From: Larix kaempferi
Lineage: Eukaryota > Streptophyta > Pinopsida > Pinales > Pinaceae
Assembly: GCA_027924585.1 (NCBI GenBank)
Contig: BSBM01000068.1
Span: forward strand, 13,634,001 to 13,698,000
DNA: 64,000 bases
Reading direction: 5' to 3'
The translations under genes and the position numbers were made by a program. This document shows positions 45,025 through 56,862 of the stretch, piece after piece (position 1 is the first letter of the stretch; each line of letters starts with the position of its first letter). The notes beneath the pieces were generated by a model. It made no database searches. It was not told the origin of the DNA and saw only the letters and a program-made list of their open reading frames with translations.

Positions 45025-46928
45025 AGTGCAATGATGATGATGACCACATTTTGATTTATCACCATTAAGAATATAAAGTTTTCTAATATTGATTGATAAC
45101 ACTTTGTATTTATAAATATTTATTGGTAAAGTTGTATGACTTTTCTTCTCGGCTAAAGTTGACCGGAGACCGGAAATATTGTAATGCTCGATGCAAGCCT
45201 GGAGGTATTGATCAAAAGCCTTCACGTGCAAAAGATGGAAACTCCATACAATTTTTGTTACTATGACATGACTCCTTGATGATGTAGTTACTATTATTTC
45301 ACAATTGCATTTTTAAATTGAAAAAAAAAGAAGTGTGTTTTGTCCCGAAAATATATTTGGTAAAATCATATATAAGCTAAATTGAAACATGAAAATGATA
45401 TTAATATATTTAGGTCATTTCTTTATTAGTATTCTTCAAACTATTGAAATTTCCAAATAAATGTGTTAGTCGTGCATCAACTACAATATTCCACAAAATA
45501 CATTTTCATGTTCCTCATTTACAAAAGCTCCTCATCTACAAATTTCTATCTTTTATTTGCTATTAATATTTAGTTATACAAATTAGATCGAATTAAATTA
45601 AATTAAGGAAAAAAGGTAATGGATTTTGAAGAAACTTGAGTACACCTTGCAACATGCATGTATTCACTTACCGGTCCAGCTTACAACGACTTCCAAATGC
45701 ATACAACGTTGCATGCATGTATTCACGTATTCTACCTGCCGTTAGGCATGGTAACATTGTAATGGATTTGAGTTGAATCACAATTAGTTGCACGGTTGAC
45801 TAAAATTATTTAACATTTTTCCTAAGTTTTACATTAAAATATATATTTTATTTAGTTGTTTTTTAAATTAAATCCATTTATATGCCACGCAATTGGCTAA
45901 GAATTTGAAGGTCTTATTGCCACCCGGCTGGGCCTTCTTGGGATTAGGGAGGCTCTTTTAATGCTTTTTCGTGCTTTAATAATTTCGATGGCCATTGAAT
46001 GGAACGCCACCGATTCTGATTTTTTCTTCGTCAAAAGCATGAAGCTTTCTTTGCCCATGGCTTCCTTCAACCTATTCATTAACCAGCCAACAACATATTC
46101 ATTAACCAGCCAACAACCTTGTATTAGTTTGACAATGCAAAGTGCTTTGGAATTGTCAAGGTTATTGTTTTTTTCTCTGCAAGCTGCCTTTGCAAATTGC
46201 AATAGAGTCTAATTTGTGTTTAGGTATGTAATAATAAGGAAATTCACCTGGAAACAAATAGTATTTTGGCTAAATGGTCGTCACATCCAAATTCTCAAAA
46301 TACAGATTTTCAGAACAAAAATATGTAAATTATCCAGAAATTATCAAATCCGAAAATTAACAAGGTAGTCATGATAACGGATGGCTGACTGGTTGACAGC
46401 AAAAAGTGATTCTTATTTTTTTAAGATAAATCTTTGTTGTTCGGTTCAAAATTATTCACAAAAATGTATGAAGTTTAATTATTTTTTAATATAAATGTAT
46501 GTTGTTTTGTTCAAAATTATGAACACAAAAATGTATAAAGTTAAATGTAAAAAATAAACATAAGGAGGACTTTAATACATGATAGACACAAAGAGTTACC
46601 TGTTCAAAAACAGTCAACACAGACACAAAGATTAAATATTATAAAGTATTTTCACATCATAGACCGAAAGATTAAGATTATGTGGCCAACATAAAAGTCC
46701 GAAGTCCATTTGTTTAAGATTAAATAATTTCTTGGATCATGTGTTTTTCATGGCAGCTATTGTTGTTACAGTCAACAATTTCATAATTTATTAAAGGTTA
46801 AAACAGTTAAATTATTAATTTGGGTGGCCATATTGATTTTCAATCCAGGCCATCTTGTCTCCACAAAACAAAACAAGGCAATGCAATGCAATATATCGGC
46901 ATGTAACCCATCACATGCGATCTTGTTT
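45025..46928. other. no gene recognised
   Basis: AT-rich. A less AT-rich patch at 45890-46210 carries open frames on both strands and a short duplication (ATTCATTAACCAGCCAACAA at 46074 and 46098) but no known motif. GGTCCAGCTTACAACGACTT at 45674 resembles the start of the duplicated segment at 46.9 and 48.0 kb. Confidence 0.4.
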
Positions 46929-47280
46929 GTACACATGGTCGAGCTTACTGCCACCCGTCCAACATACACCCACTTGCAAATGCATACAATGTTATGGGCT
47001 TTTTCATATTGGACACTACTTGCTGTTAGCAAGAAATAATAAAACGATGGATAAAAAAAGATCAAAACCACCCCTGAGAGCTCTGCAACAACGTTCGCAC
47101 TATAACAGGTGCAATTATTTCAATGTTACATGTTTTTTGTTCCTGGAAATATCAACCCAGAGACTTTTAATGCAGAAACCGGGTGTTTTTTCACAGTTTT
47201 CAGAAAATTTTGATGAATTATTCTTCATTTACATGTTGCCAGAGTTTAGGATCTACATTTATGGGGAAGCAGAAGGCGGA
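46929..47280 (+). repeat. direct duplication, copy 1 (upstream of ABCC exon)
   Basis: Matches 47970-48316: CACTTGCAAATGCATACA, GCAAGAAATAATA, CCCCTGAGAGCTCTGCAACA, TTATTTCAATGTTACATG, GACTTTTAATGCAGAAACCG, CAGAAAATTTTGATGAATTA. About 1,040 bp apart. It covers what looks like the intron before the ABCC exon and the first bases of that exon (GGGGAAGCAGAAGGC). Confidence 0.9.
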
Positions 47281-47755
47281 AATGGAGAACACTGGAGTGT
47301 TGGCCAACGGCAGCTGGTGTGCCTGGGATGAGCCCTGCTCAAACGAAGTCGCATCCTAGTGCTTGACGAAGCTACAGCATCTGTGGACACTGCAACCGAT
47401 GGTATTATACAACATATAATTCGTGCAGAGTTTGCAGATTGCACTGTTATCACTGTGGCTCACATAATCCATTTTGTAGTTGACAGCGTCAGCGAAGGTA
47501 CTTAGTCTTATACACTTGTTTCTTGGGCTCATATGCCATTTTCTTAAATAACAAATTGAGAATGAGTCCGGGCCTCATGGCAATGGAGATCTATTGTAGC
47601 TAATGGTTTTCGTTGGTTCAACAGGAAGGATTCTGGAATATGACACTCCATTGAAGTTGCTGAAGAACAAAGACTCGGCCTTTTCAAAGCTCATTCAGGA
47701 GTACTCTAGGAGATCTGGCAGTGCCTCTAACTTAACAGCGTTAAACCGCAATTAG
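47270..47755 (+). pseudogene. ABCC-type (MRP-like) ABC transporter, C-terminal nucleotide-binding domain fragment
   Basis: Exon 47270-47497 encodes the end of nucleotide-binding domain 2: EHWSVGQRQLVCLG (signature motif, SVGQRQ in place of LSGGQ as usual in ABCC domain 2), Walker [13 protein letters not shown], and TVAH (H-loop). A GT at 47498 and an AG at 47623-47624 bound a 127-bp intron, and the frame continues correctly into GRILEYDTPLKLLKNKDSAF and a stop at 47753. One in-frame TGA (47329-47331) stands where the family has Arg (CGA to TGA). Walker A and all membrane domains are missing (full proteins are about 1,500 residues). The intron shows it is a genomic fragment and not a retrocopy. 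Confidence 0.88.
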
Positions 47756-47969
47756 ATGTCGATTCTATCTCAATATATTGCTTGTCAAAGCGTTTAAGAG
47801 GATGAAATTTGGTTAGATAATCCAGGGAAAAGATTTCAGCAAACCCATGTCCAGAAAGTATAGTAGAAGATCAGGACATGGAGTTACTGATGCAAATGTT
47901 AAGAAGTTTCGTTGATAGGAAGATTCCATGAATTCAAAATGGGAGACTGTTTTGGAGGGAGGATTCGGT
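47756..47969. other. probable 3' flank of the ABCC fragment
   Basis: Short unique stretch between the ABCC stop and duplication copy 2; no polyadenylation signal clearly seen. Confidence 0.4.
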
Positions 47970-48316
47970 GTCACGTGGTCAAGCTTACTTCCACATGTCC
48001 AGCTTACAGCCACTTGCAAATGCATACACGGGCTTTTCATATTGACTTCTACTTGCTGCTAGCAAGAAATAATAGAAGGAAAGATTAAAAAAAAGATCAA
48101 AATCACCCCTGAGAGCTCTGCAACAAGGTTCGCACTGTAACAGGTGCAATTATTTCAATGTTACATGTTTTTGGTTCTTGGAAATATCAATCCAAAGACT
48201 TTTAATGCAGAAACCGGGTGTTTTTTTCACAGTTTTCAGAAAATTTTGATGAATTATTCTTCATTTGCGCGTTGCTAGAGTTTAGGATCTGCATTGATGG
48301 GGAAGCAGGAGGCTAA
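47970..48316 (+). repeat. direct duplication, copy 2 (without ABCC exon)
   Basis: Same landmarks as copy 1. It stops just after GGGGAAGCAGGAGGC, that is, a few bases into the ABCC exon, and then diverges. The exon itself was not carried, or was lost. Confidence 0.9.
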
Positions 48317-48940
48317 TATGTAGCTCTACCTCATGCTGGAGCGTCTCAAAGAGTTTACCCTGTTATTTCTCTTCACCCCCTTATATTTAATAGTTAAATG
48401 GGATTTTTAGAATCACATTCATTATTTTTGTACTATCACTTAATTTAGGTGACTGTCACTGGATCCTATGTATTTCAAATTTCTGAAAATAAAAGGGTCT
48501 TGGGGCAACATTGAGTTAGTTACAGTATATTATTGCTAGGTACCGGCTAACTGGGTATGCTTTCTGATTATTCTGAAAAGTTGTGATGTATACTTTGCAA
48601 AAATTCTGGAAACTAAACATTTCACAGGATCTAAATGAAGTCTTTAAGATATACATACAATTACAGACTAAACCAATACAATAGTACAATTGTAAGCCTA
48701 TAAAGCTGCCAAATTCAGTACATGATCTTTACCAGAAGAGTTGTTGTTAAAGCTGCGAGCCCAAGTGGCAGCCAATTTGGCTCAAGTACTTTGATCTTTG
48801 ATCTGCCCATCTGCACCAGTATGCAACTTTCTAGTTTTCGTAAACAAATTCCTAATTAGCAAGCACTGCTTCTATGTCTAGCTGTTTCTGTTTGTGACTG
48901 CCAAATCCAAATTTTATTTTAATCATTCTTTAAAAAAAAC
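48317..48940. other. no gene recognised
   Basis: Likely intronic or intergenic, ending in a pyrimidine-poor stretch before an acceptor-like ATTACAG. Confidence 0.35.
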
Positions 48941-48950
48941 TGGCATTACA

Positions 48951-49488
48951 GGTGATCCAAGCAGAGTGGACGTAGAGATGATAGTGTTGAGAAAACGGAT
49001 GCAGGAGCTGACAATGCAGGAAACAAAAAAAAATGGCATTACAGGTGATCCAAGCAAAGTGGATGCAGAGATGATAGTGTTGAGAAAACAGATGCAAGAG
49101 CTGAGAATGCAGGAAACAAAGTACGCTCCTCCACAGCACTGGATGAAGTGGGAGAAGTACGCTCCTCCACAGCACAGGTATGTTACATATGCTTCAGACA
49201 TTTGTGAATTCATGGGATGGTTGCAGAACATGTTGATTAACATGAGACTCGGCCATGCCATCCCTGTTTTGGTTTTGACTTCTTTAGCAGGATGCAGGAC
49301 GCGGACGGTCAGAAAAGGATGAGCTGCAAAGGCTGTCAAGTTCTGGCATGTTCGAATTCAGAGATTCAAGTGATCAATTTCTGGAATATAATGCTCTGAA
49401 CGTGAAGCCTGACAAAGTGCTGGAGCCAGACACAACACTAATGGCGGTTGTCAAATCTTTCATGTATCACATTAAATGTATTAAATGA
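48951..49488 (+). pseudogene. unidentified small plant gene fragment with internal exon duplications
   Basis: After an acceptor-like CATTACAG (48952): GDPSRVDVEMIVLRKRMQEL, then an almost exact 82-bp repeat (GDPSKVDAEMIVLRKQMQEL), MKWEKYAPPQH (itself with a 33-bp repeat of YAPPQH), then CEFMGWLQNMLINMRLGHAI and a hydrophobic VLVLTSLA. After TTTAGCAG (49290) another frame reads SEKDELQRLSSSGMFEFRDS...VLEPDTTLMAVVKSFMYHIK to a stop at 49486. It resembles a plant protein with an amphipathic helix, a W-x-x-W-E segment and a C-terminal membrane helix, but I cannot name it. The exon phases do not join cleanly, hence pseudogene or fragment. Confidence 0.5.
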
Positions 49489-51299
49489 AAGGCTGTTGCC
49501 AAGTTAACATGGCAAGTTTTTTGTTTTTGTTTTTGTTTCAGTTTTATATATTTTATTATTTTTATAATTCCATAATTATTTTGCACACCAGGTGAAATTT
49601 GTCAATTTGTCAAATCTGTGTGCTGCACCAATCAAAAAATAAATAAATCTAATTTTGAAATCAAAAAATAAATAAATCTAATTTTGAAATTTCAAAAATG
49701 TATTTTTATTTTTTTGTAAATTAATTTTAATAATAAAAATTTGAAAAGCTTTAATCAACCTTAGGTTTAAAAAGTTGAAACAATGAGGTCAACGAAATTT
49801 GGCGACCAACCGATTGCTCCCTCGCTCCCTACGGAGCAGGGACTAATAAAAAGTGTTAATCAAGTGTTTATATATTTTATAATAAAAAGTGTTAATCAAG
49901 TGTTTATATATTTTATATCTATTTAATTAGATGAACATAGTTCCAAACTTTAATATATAAAATGATTCCCTCACACAATTATAATAATTAGTTTTATTAA
50001 TTCTCCATGTTCCCGAGCTTGTTTTTCCTCCAAATTTTTATCACATATACTTTGTCGTATTCTCTATCTAACCATATTGGTCTTGAGGTGTGACGAATCC
50101 AAAATGATGCCATGTTAGCCACAAAGTTCCAATTTGTCTAGTCTTAGTGTGCCTTAGTGTATTTTTGATTGGGACCAATGCTTGAACATTGATGTGACTT
50201 AAAGTAAATGTGACTTAAAATGATTTTCCAATTTCAAATATTCATTTTATTTCAAAATGTAGTTAAATTTTTTTTTATAAATTATTTTAAAAACATGAAA
50301 ATATTGAGAATTACTTGTACATAAAGTGCTTGAAGTCAACTAACACCATTACTATTTCCACTACTGATCACTCTATCTCAACTACTTGTCTCTTTTTTTT
50401 TTCAAAAAAACCATAATCATATTACTCAAAATATTTATTTTTTTCCAGCAAATATATTACTCAAAATATAGTTACATTCTAAATCTCATAACTTATAAAA
50501 TTTTATAATAAAGCCATTAATCTCAAATAAACTTAGTCATGTTATCTATAATTAACTTATATAATTTTATAACGAAGCCATTAATTCATGTTAAGGGGTT
50601 TAATTGCAATGAAATCTTTTGTAAAAGATCTTTTTAGTGTTGATTAATTGAAGCTTTAAAAAATGGTTTAATTGATATCTGAAAATATGAAACCATTTGA
50701 TTTATGTTTATCCCGTACGGTCTTCAACTTCAAACATATATCACTTTGGTAGCCTTTCCAATATCCAGCACCCAGACAGGTCGGTGTGTTGAAGGTTCCT
50801 CGAGTTCCCAAATGAATTGGCCAGTCTTATGTCGATTGCAGATTCCCTCAACCTGCAGACGTGGAGGCTTGGGCCCGTGAATAAAATTTAAAATATTTAG
50901 TAAAAAAAAATTATAAGAGATTGTTTTTTTCTCTAGGTTGAAATTTTGATAAACCAAATGCTAGTAACATCACACTAGAGCTCTATTCTTTCAAATAACT
51001 ATTACATGAATGTGCTTTCTAAGCAATAACTAAAAAAAATAAGTGACTTTCAACAATGAAAAAAGTTAACTCGCATCAAGTTTTAGATTTCAGTTATCCA
51101 AAATTAACAGAAACCAACAAGGAAATAATAAAGTAGTTGTTATCCAAAAATGTCCAAAGATCAATGAGAAATCACAATATTTTTTTATGTGTTACTCATA
51201 AAGGAGGACCCCTTCATCCAAACCAAGTTTTCTTTTTGAAGGAGAATGACATGTAGAAAAAACAAATTTTAAAATGATGCTGGTAGTTGGCGAATCCTT
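49489..51299. other. AT-rich DNA, no gene recognised
   Basis: Contains a 37-bp tandem duplication (AATAAAAAGTGTTAATCAAG at about 49847 and 49884) and a shorter one at 49635-49690. A G+C-richer patch at 50750-50880 has no identifiable coding motif. Confidence 0.45.
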
Positions 51300-51540
51300 C
51301 TCAGCCAATGTTCTAATAGTGTCACCTGTATGTTTTCTTTGCCATCTTTCCATTCTATAATAACTTTTGAGTCCCTACTACTTGGAGAGCTATGAAACCT
51401 TTAGTATGAATAAAGATAATAAGCCCCAAAGTGCCATTAATTCTCCCCTAGAATGTGTTCCATAGCCACAACCCATCGACATTTTCATAATGTGACCTCC
51501 TCTTTGACTAATCACCATACAATCTCCACAACCCGTCAAA
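51300..51540 (-). pseudogene. LINE RNase H domain remnant
   Basis: The minus strand reads GHIMKMSMGCGYGTHSRGELMALWGLL (with a frameshift), then LQVVG / DSKVIIEWKDGKENI in a neighbouring register. GxGTNNxAELxALxxGL and GDSKxxIxW are hallmarks of the RNase H domain at the end of plant L1-type LINE ORF2. Flanks are decayed. It may belong to the same LINE as the RT scrap at 54.4-54.6 kb. Confidence 0.6.
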
Positions 51541-52270
51541 GTGACCTACACGTAGCTCATCAAATATTCTTAGAGAAACAACATTTGTTTGTAGGATTTA
51601 TAATTGGATCCTTATAGAAGTCTTTGAATACACCAATGATGTAACATGTATGACTGATAGATTTTTTTTCGAAAAATTTCAAATAGAACCAAATTTTTGT
51701 AGGGCTCACACTTTAAAGGGAATTGACGAGGTTTTGTGTCAGAGTCCGCATCAGAGTTGATGACATTGAAGGTCACCAATGGAAGCACATTGATATCTTA
51801 GAAGAACTTCAGAAGGACCTGGACAAACTAGTAAAAACGAACCATTGCAGCCATTGCCAAAACTCCCCCATTATGGGTGCAAAAGATATGGACGAAGACT
51901 CTGTTATATAGTTAGTCAACAAAGGGAATGGCTTCAGTATGAGTAATGGTTAGATGGTGGTTTTTGCTTCTCTCTTTTCTGAACTATTATGTTCTTTAGG
52001 ATCTTGCTTGGTGGGCAGTTCGATCAAATCTATAGTACAAGTAGGCTTGTAATAGATGATTATCCTGTAGAATTTTTTTTCAAAAGTTTAGAGACATACT
52101 TCATATGGTATTTTTTTCCACAATTTTGTCTTTTGAACAAGCTTTGGATCTCAGTAACTTTTTGTTGGAAACAACTTTATAATTCTCTCATATTTTGAAA
52201 ATTAGTATTCATAAATGCAACAATCAATTTGTAGTTTCATGAATTACATTTTGGAAAATAGTAAATAGTT
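51541..52270. other. no gene recognised
   Basis: Frame 51723-51911 (ends CSHCQNSP...) has no family match I can name. Otherwise AT-rich. Confidence 0.4.
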
Positions 52271-54240
52271 GGTTTAACAAGTAGCTGCTTGAGGAGAAAT
52301 TCACATTATTTTAACTAAAAATGAAATTTCAATAGTTGGTTGATTGCAATTTATGAAGAATTGCAATTTCAAAAATTAAAAATTTGTTAAAATTGATTTT
52401 TTATAAGAAATTGTAATTTCAACAAATTTAAATTTTCACAATACAAATTAGCACGATTGAAGAAAAAATAACTTTTTAGGAGAATATGCAATTTCAACAA
52501 TTCAAGGAAAGCTAATCAATACATAGGGACTAAACAAGAGAATCATGTCACTTATAAGAGTTGAACCTAGGTGGGGAGGGTAACAATCATTCCTCCCAAC
52601 CACCCAAGCTACATCCAATGGACATCAATCATTTTATTGTTGAAAGTGTGAATGTCGAATTGCAATTTTAACTTCCAGCTTCGAGTTCCTTAAATTGCAA
52701 CATGTGATCCTTGAAATTCTAATTAATCAATTTATTGAAATTGCAATTTCTCTTCAATATTTTGATTGTTGAAATTGTGAACTTTCAAATTCCGAAATTG
52801 CAATTTGAATAAAAAAATTCGTTAAATTGCAATATGAAAGTATAAAAAATGCAAATGTTGAAATTGTTGGCATTGCAATTTTCGGACACTCAAATTGCAA
52901 TTTCTATGATAAATAATTTGTAATCTTTATAATTCTTCGATTATTCAAACTTCACTTTTTTATTATTAAAATTGCAATCACTTCATTTTATATTGTTAAT
53001 TGTGAAATTTCTATATTGTAAATGATGAAATTGTAATATTCAATTGTGCATTGTGAATTTCCAATAAATGAAATTGCCTCTATAAGTTTTGAAAAAATAT
53101 ATTCCCTATTTTCTTCTTGTTGCACTGTTGGGGTCATTCTACAGCCTAGTAGGGGGGATGTGTAACTTCTTCCATGCTTATAATCGGCTCAAATTAGAAT
53201 AAAAAAAATTGAATATAGAGAAAAACTTGTCGGCTTAGTAATAAAAACATAATAAATATCAAAAGGAAGGAGGGTTTGCATACAAAACCCTTTTTAGAGT
53301 ACAAATGCAGAGGAAGGGTTTGCACCTTGAGAGATTTGATCCCTCTCTGCGCTTGGTAGAGCCACTTTTAAGATGGATCTAAGGTGGTTATATATATCAT
53401 AATTGCAAATTATACATGCATTGTGTTTATGTTTATTACTTAGCATTATAAAAACAACATTATATGTTGCATCACTACATAACGATAAAATATGTGATTG
53501 ATTATAATTTCAACAATTAATTGACTTTAAATTGGATAATTTTCAATTTCAATTTTGAGATCTTTTTTTATTCAAATTGCAATTTCAACTTCTCCAATTT
53601 TGGTAATTCCAAATTCACAAATTCAACATTAAAAAGATTGAAGAGAAACTGCAATTTCAACAACACTAAAGAGAAACTCACATTTTTTAACAAAAAACTG
53701 CAATTTCAATAATTCACTAATTGCAGTTTAAGTGATCAAGAATTGCAATTTCAACAATTCGAAAAATACCTTTTATGCAATTTTAGCATCCAAAAATTAC
53801 AGTTTCAACAATTAATGGATTGCAATTTTGATATTTGCATATATTGCAATTCTCTGAATTTTTATTCAAATTGCAATTTCAACTTTAGGAAATTGCAATC
53901 TTTGCAATTACAATTTCAAAAATTAACCAATAAAAGATTGAGAAGAAATTGCAATTTCAACAACTACAAATTTGCAACTTCAAGAAGTATATGATTGAGA
54001 AGAAATTCACATTTTTTAACGTAAAATGCAAATTCAACATTTTATTGATTGCAATTTCAACAACCAAGAATTGCAATTTCAACAATTGGAGAATTATAAA
54101 AAGTGATTTTCATTACGAGAAATTGCAATTTTAGCATAGATTGCAATTCTTGCAATTTCAACAATTAATTGATTGCAGTTCAATAGAGGCTATAAATTTT
54201 TTATTCTTGAAATTCCAATTTCCAGAAGCTAAAATTGCAA
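52271..54240. repeat. field of degenerate TTGCAATTTCAA repeats
   Basis: AATTGCAATTTCAACAATT and close variants occur dozens of times over 2 kb. Orientation is mainly plus at 52320-52520, mainly reverse (TTGAAATTGCAATT) at 52640-53090, and plus again at 53500-54240. Spacing is irregular (about 20-80 bases). The core ATTGCAAT is its own reverse complement. A 250-bp patch at 53134-53384 is different sequence. No gene; frames such as 53521-53712 reflect the repeat. Confidence 0.85.
53134..53384. mobile_element. partial relative of the 43,973-45,024 foldback element
   Basis: CTACAGCCTAGTAGGGGGGA at the left corresponds to TTATAGTCCAGTATGGGGGA there, and GATCCCTCTCTGCGCTTGGT...TTTAAGATGGATCTA at the right corresponds to its inner arm. 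Only one arm is represented. Confidence 0.6.
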
Positions 54241-54394
54241 CAAAAGAAGGACTTTTCTATGTATTAACATCAAATGTGGAGAATACATTCACATTTCTAA
54301 ACTAAGGCAAAAAGCTAAACAAGGGGAAAATACCAACACTATAATTTGTCTCAATATGTTTGGAGGCCTTGTGGTCATCTTTGGAACTTGAATG

Positions 54395-54600
54395 CAGGAA
54401 TGTAGAATCCATGTACTATTGAGAAATATGTTAGGAACTTTTTATAGCCTTTGAGGAGTGCATTACCTCTTTAATAATGGTTATGCTATCTAATGTATTT
54501 CTTCAAGGGACAAAACCCATTTGGTTCAGTAATGCTAAATAATCCATCAATAAATTTAAAGTATTTTCCAATGTGTGTGTAACTATTGTGTCCTTTGATT
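54395..54600 (-). pseudogene. LINE reverse transcriptase scrap
   Basis: The minus strand reads ALLNQMGFVP, a stop, RNTLDSITIIKEVMHSSKAI. This is the conserved RT segment 'NQxGFVPGRxIxDxIxxxxExxH' of plant L1-type LINEs. Very short and broken by stops. Confidence 0.6.
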
Positions 54601-54728
54601 ATTAATCTCATAAGTGGATCTATTTTCAAGTGAAGGGGACACAAATGTGGAATTATAGTTGGAGAAACACATCCTATTTTTTGTACTTCTTTAATTATCT
54701 CATGAAATAGGGGAGCAACATCATCAAT

Positions 54729-56489
54729 GTAATGTCCCCTCCCAGCAGACCAAGCAAGGGAGAGAACATCACTCTAATTCGGGGCATCTAGCCCCATACT
54801 TAGTAAACAAACATTCATATAAAGAGAAGATGGACATGTGGAAATGCATAAATATTTGAAAAACACAGCAGAATTAAATTCTGTTACACATCCATCATAC
54901 ATTCAAGATATTCATGTCATTCATCAATTAAAATAATACAAGTAAAATTCACTGATGATAAAAGACATGTACATCTGCATATCGTAATTAAACACAGCGG
55001 AATTAAAATCATGTTAATATCTAACATACATTTAGCATTTTCATGACAGCCATTAAATAAAGACATTGCAAAATTATGATAGAGAGTACTTATCTTAAAA
55101 CAAAGTAGTCCTTGAGCAACCAGCTATGCATCTGCAACGTTCCACCCAACCATAGGCCAGTTGTGCTTATCAATCTCTTGATACAACTTCCACCCCCGAG
55201 CTAGGCATGATTTCTACAAGGAAGAAGGGAACAACAGACTCACACATAGCCAAAATATACCAAAATCATCCAAGCCAATCAGCAGTTGGGTTTCTCAGGC
55301 TGTTAGGAGATGGAAAAGGAAGAATTGCTAAGCTAGTGAGCTCAAGCACAGAGCCATGGATACCTTTACAAGATCTATCTAACTTGGCACCCACAATACC
55401 TACACACCCAACACAAGGAAGTATTCTCTTCACTGCTACACAGTCCCTCAAGCCATACCTTCCTTTCTAGTGCTCTCAGGGTGTGCATAGAAAAGTAGCC
55501 AAAGCCCTCTTGATCTTCTTGAGAGGTTACTCCCTTCACTAGGTTTATTAAGCCAATTCTGTCCACTACCACTCCAAATTTATTGCTCACAGGTTCAAAC
55601 CAAAACAGGGATGCACATAACAGCAAAAGTATAAGTGTTGGGCATGAAGAAACGTTTTTACAGTGAGATGCCCAAAGATGGGGTTTTCATTAGCTTCAGA
55701 AAAAGTGGGAAACCCAAAAACGAAAATGGAAGATGGGGAACAACCCTGGGAAGCCAAATTTGTTTTCATAAAAAACGTCCATGGACATTCTGGGGCAAAA
55801 CCAACCTCCATAACAGTCCCAAATCGTGGTCCTCCTCTCCTAGCCACTCTGTAACACAAAAACGAGCTCCCAGCCATGGAAAAATGTAGGAAAATGATGA
55901 AAAACGTGATGGGGAAAGCCCAGCTAGCTCAGACTGCGTGAGAGGGCAAAGGCCATGGGTGAAAGATGGCTTTGGGCACCATTTCATGGGTGTTTTCTTG
56001 CCCAAGAAGCAAAAATACCAATTCCCAGGTTGATGGCTTGCCCATGCACGAAATTGGCTGCCATACCTCTCCACTCCCAAGGTAGTAACTGCCTCAACCA
56101 GCTCTTGGAAGAATTTAATGATTGGGTGCATAAGCCAAAATGGGTAGTTGAGGGTTTATGGGTTTTCTCATTAACACATGGATTAACACCATTGGCTCAA
56201 GAGTTTGAATAATTTCCCTCCCTATTCTTTATAAAAATCATGCCCCCATCTCTTTGTTGCATTGCATAGGTAGTTGTGGGTATTTCATTAAAATTCGTAT
56301 TTACATGATGTCTTAATTTACATTGTGCGTGTCTAGCACAAGAACCATATGCACCGATTTTAATTGCTGATACATAAAACGATAAATCAATGGTTGGGCC
56401 TTGGCCTTGAGATCCTCACCATGATTTAGATAACAATATTTACATCATTTACAATTTTAATGCCATAGGGTCAAAATGGGGATGTGACA
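54729..56489 (-). mobile_element. 3' LTR of the gypsy chromovirus
   Basis: 1,761 bp. On the minus strand it starts TGTCACATCCCCATTTTG and ends GGGGACATTACA. A TATA-like TTTATAAAGAAT lies near 56225-56236 on the minus strand. Open frames 55207-55470, 55587-55877, 55766-56131 and others are LTR sequence repeated in part at 63.4-63.8 kb. Confidence 0.93.
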
Positions 56490-56502
56490 TTCCCCTCCCC
56501 TT
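56490..56502 (-). promoter_or_regulatory. polypurine tract
   Basis: On the minus strand AAGGGGAGGGGAA directly precedes the 3' LTR start. Confidence 0.88.
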
Positions 56503-56517
56503 ACATTAGCACTGTCC

Positions 56518-56862
56518 TCAGTGCTCATCAAAATTGAACAAAAATGGATATGCCACTCTCATGGCATCCTCCAGCTCCCATGTAGCCTCATTGGGACCGT
56601 AGTGCTTCGATTGCACCTTTACCTGTCTGATGGCTCGGTTCCGGAGCAATGTTACCCTCTTGTCTAGGATGTGCAATGGATCGGTTTGGAACTCTCCCAT
56701 GGGTTCCACCTGGATCACATCCCAATTAATCACATGGTTAGGATCATGTACATATTTCTTAAGCAAAGAGACATGAAACACATTATGATCTCTAGTGCTA
56801 GCAGGCAATGCAAGTCTATATGCAACTGGCCCTATTCTTTCAAGCACTTCAAAAGGCCCACA
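56518..56862 (-). pseudogene. gypsy pol C-terminus: integrase C-terminal and chromodomain-like segment
   Basis: Continues the pol frame after a TAA at 56863-56865 that replaces a Tyr codon. It reads CGPFEVLERIGPVAYRLALP, FHVSLLKKYVHDPNH, then ILDKRVTLLRNRAIRQVKVQ, HYGPNEATWELEDAMRVAYP, ending FNFDEH. The EATWE and LRNRxIxQVKV signatures are those of the Tekay/Del-type C-terminal chromodomain-like region, thought to guide integration into heterochromatin. The usual Trp after KVQ reads Ser. Confidence 0.88.

Noticed and set aside
45897-46202. 101-codon minus-strand frame in a G+C-richer patch
   Set aside because: An overlapping frame is open on the other strand, a local duplication is present, and there is no recognisable motif or splice context.
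51723-51911. 62-codon frame with a CSHC motif
   Set aside because: Too short, no second Cys/His pair at zinc-finger spacing, no neighbours.
55207-55470. 87-codon plus-strand frame, with a close relative at 63400-63636
   Set aside because: Both lie at the same place in the two LTRs of the gypsy element. Their similarity is LTR identity and not a conserved gene.
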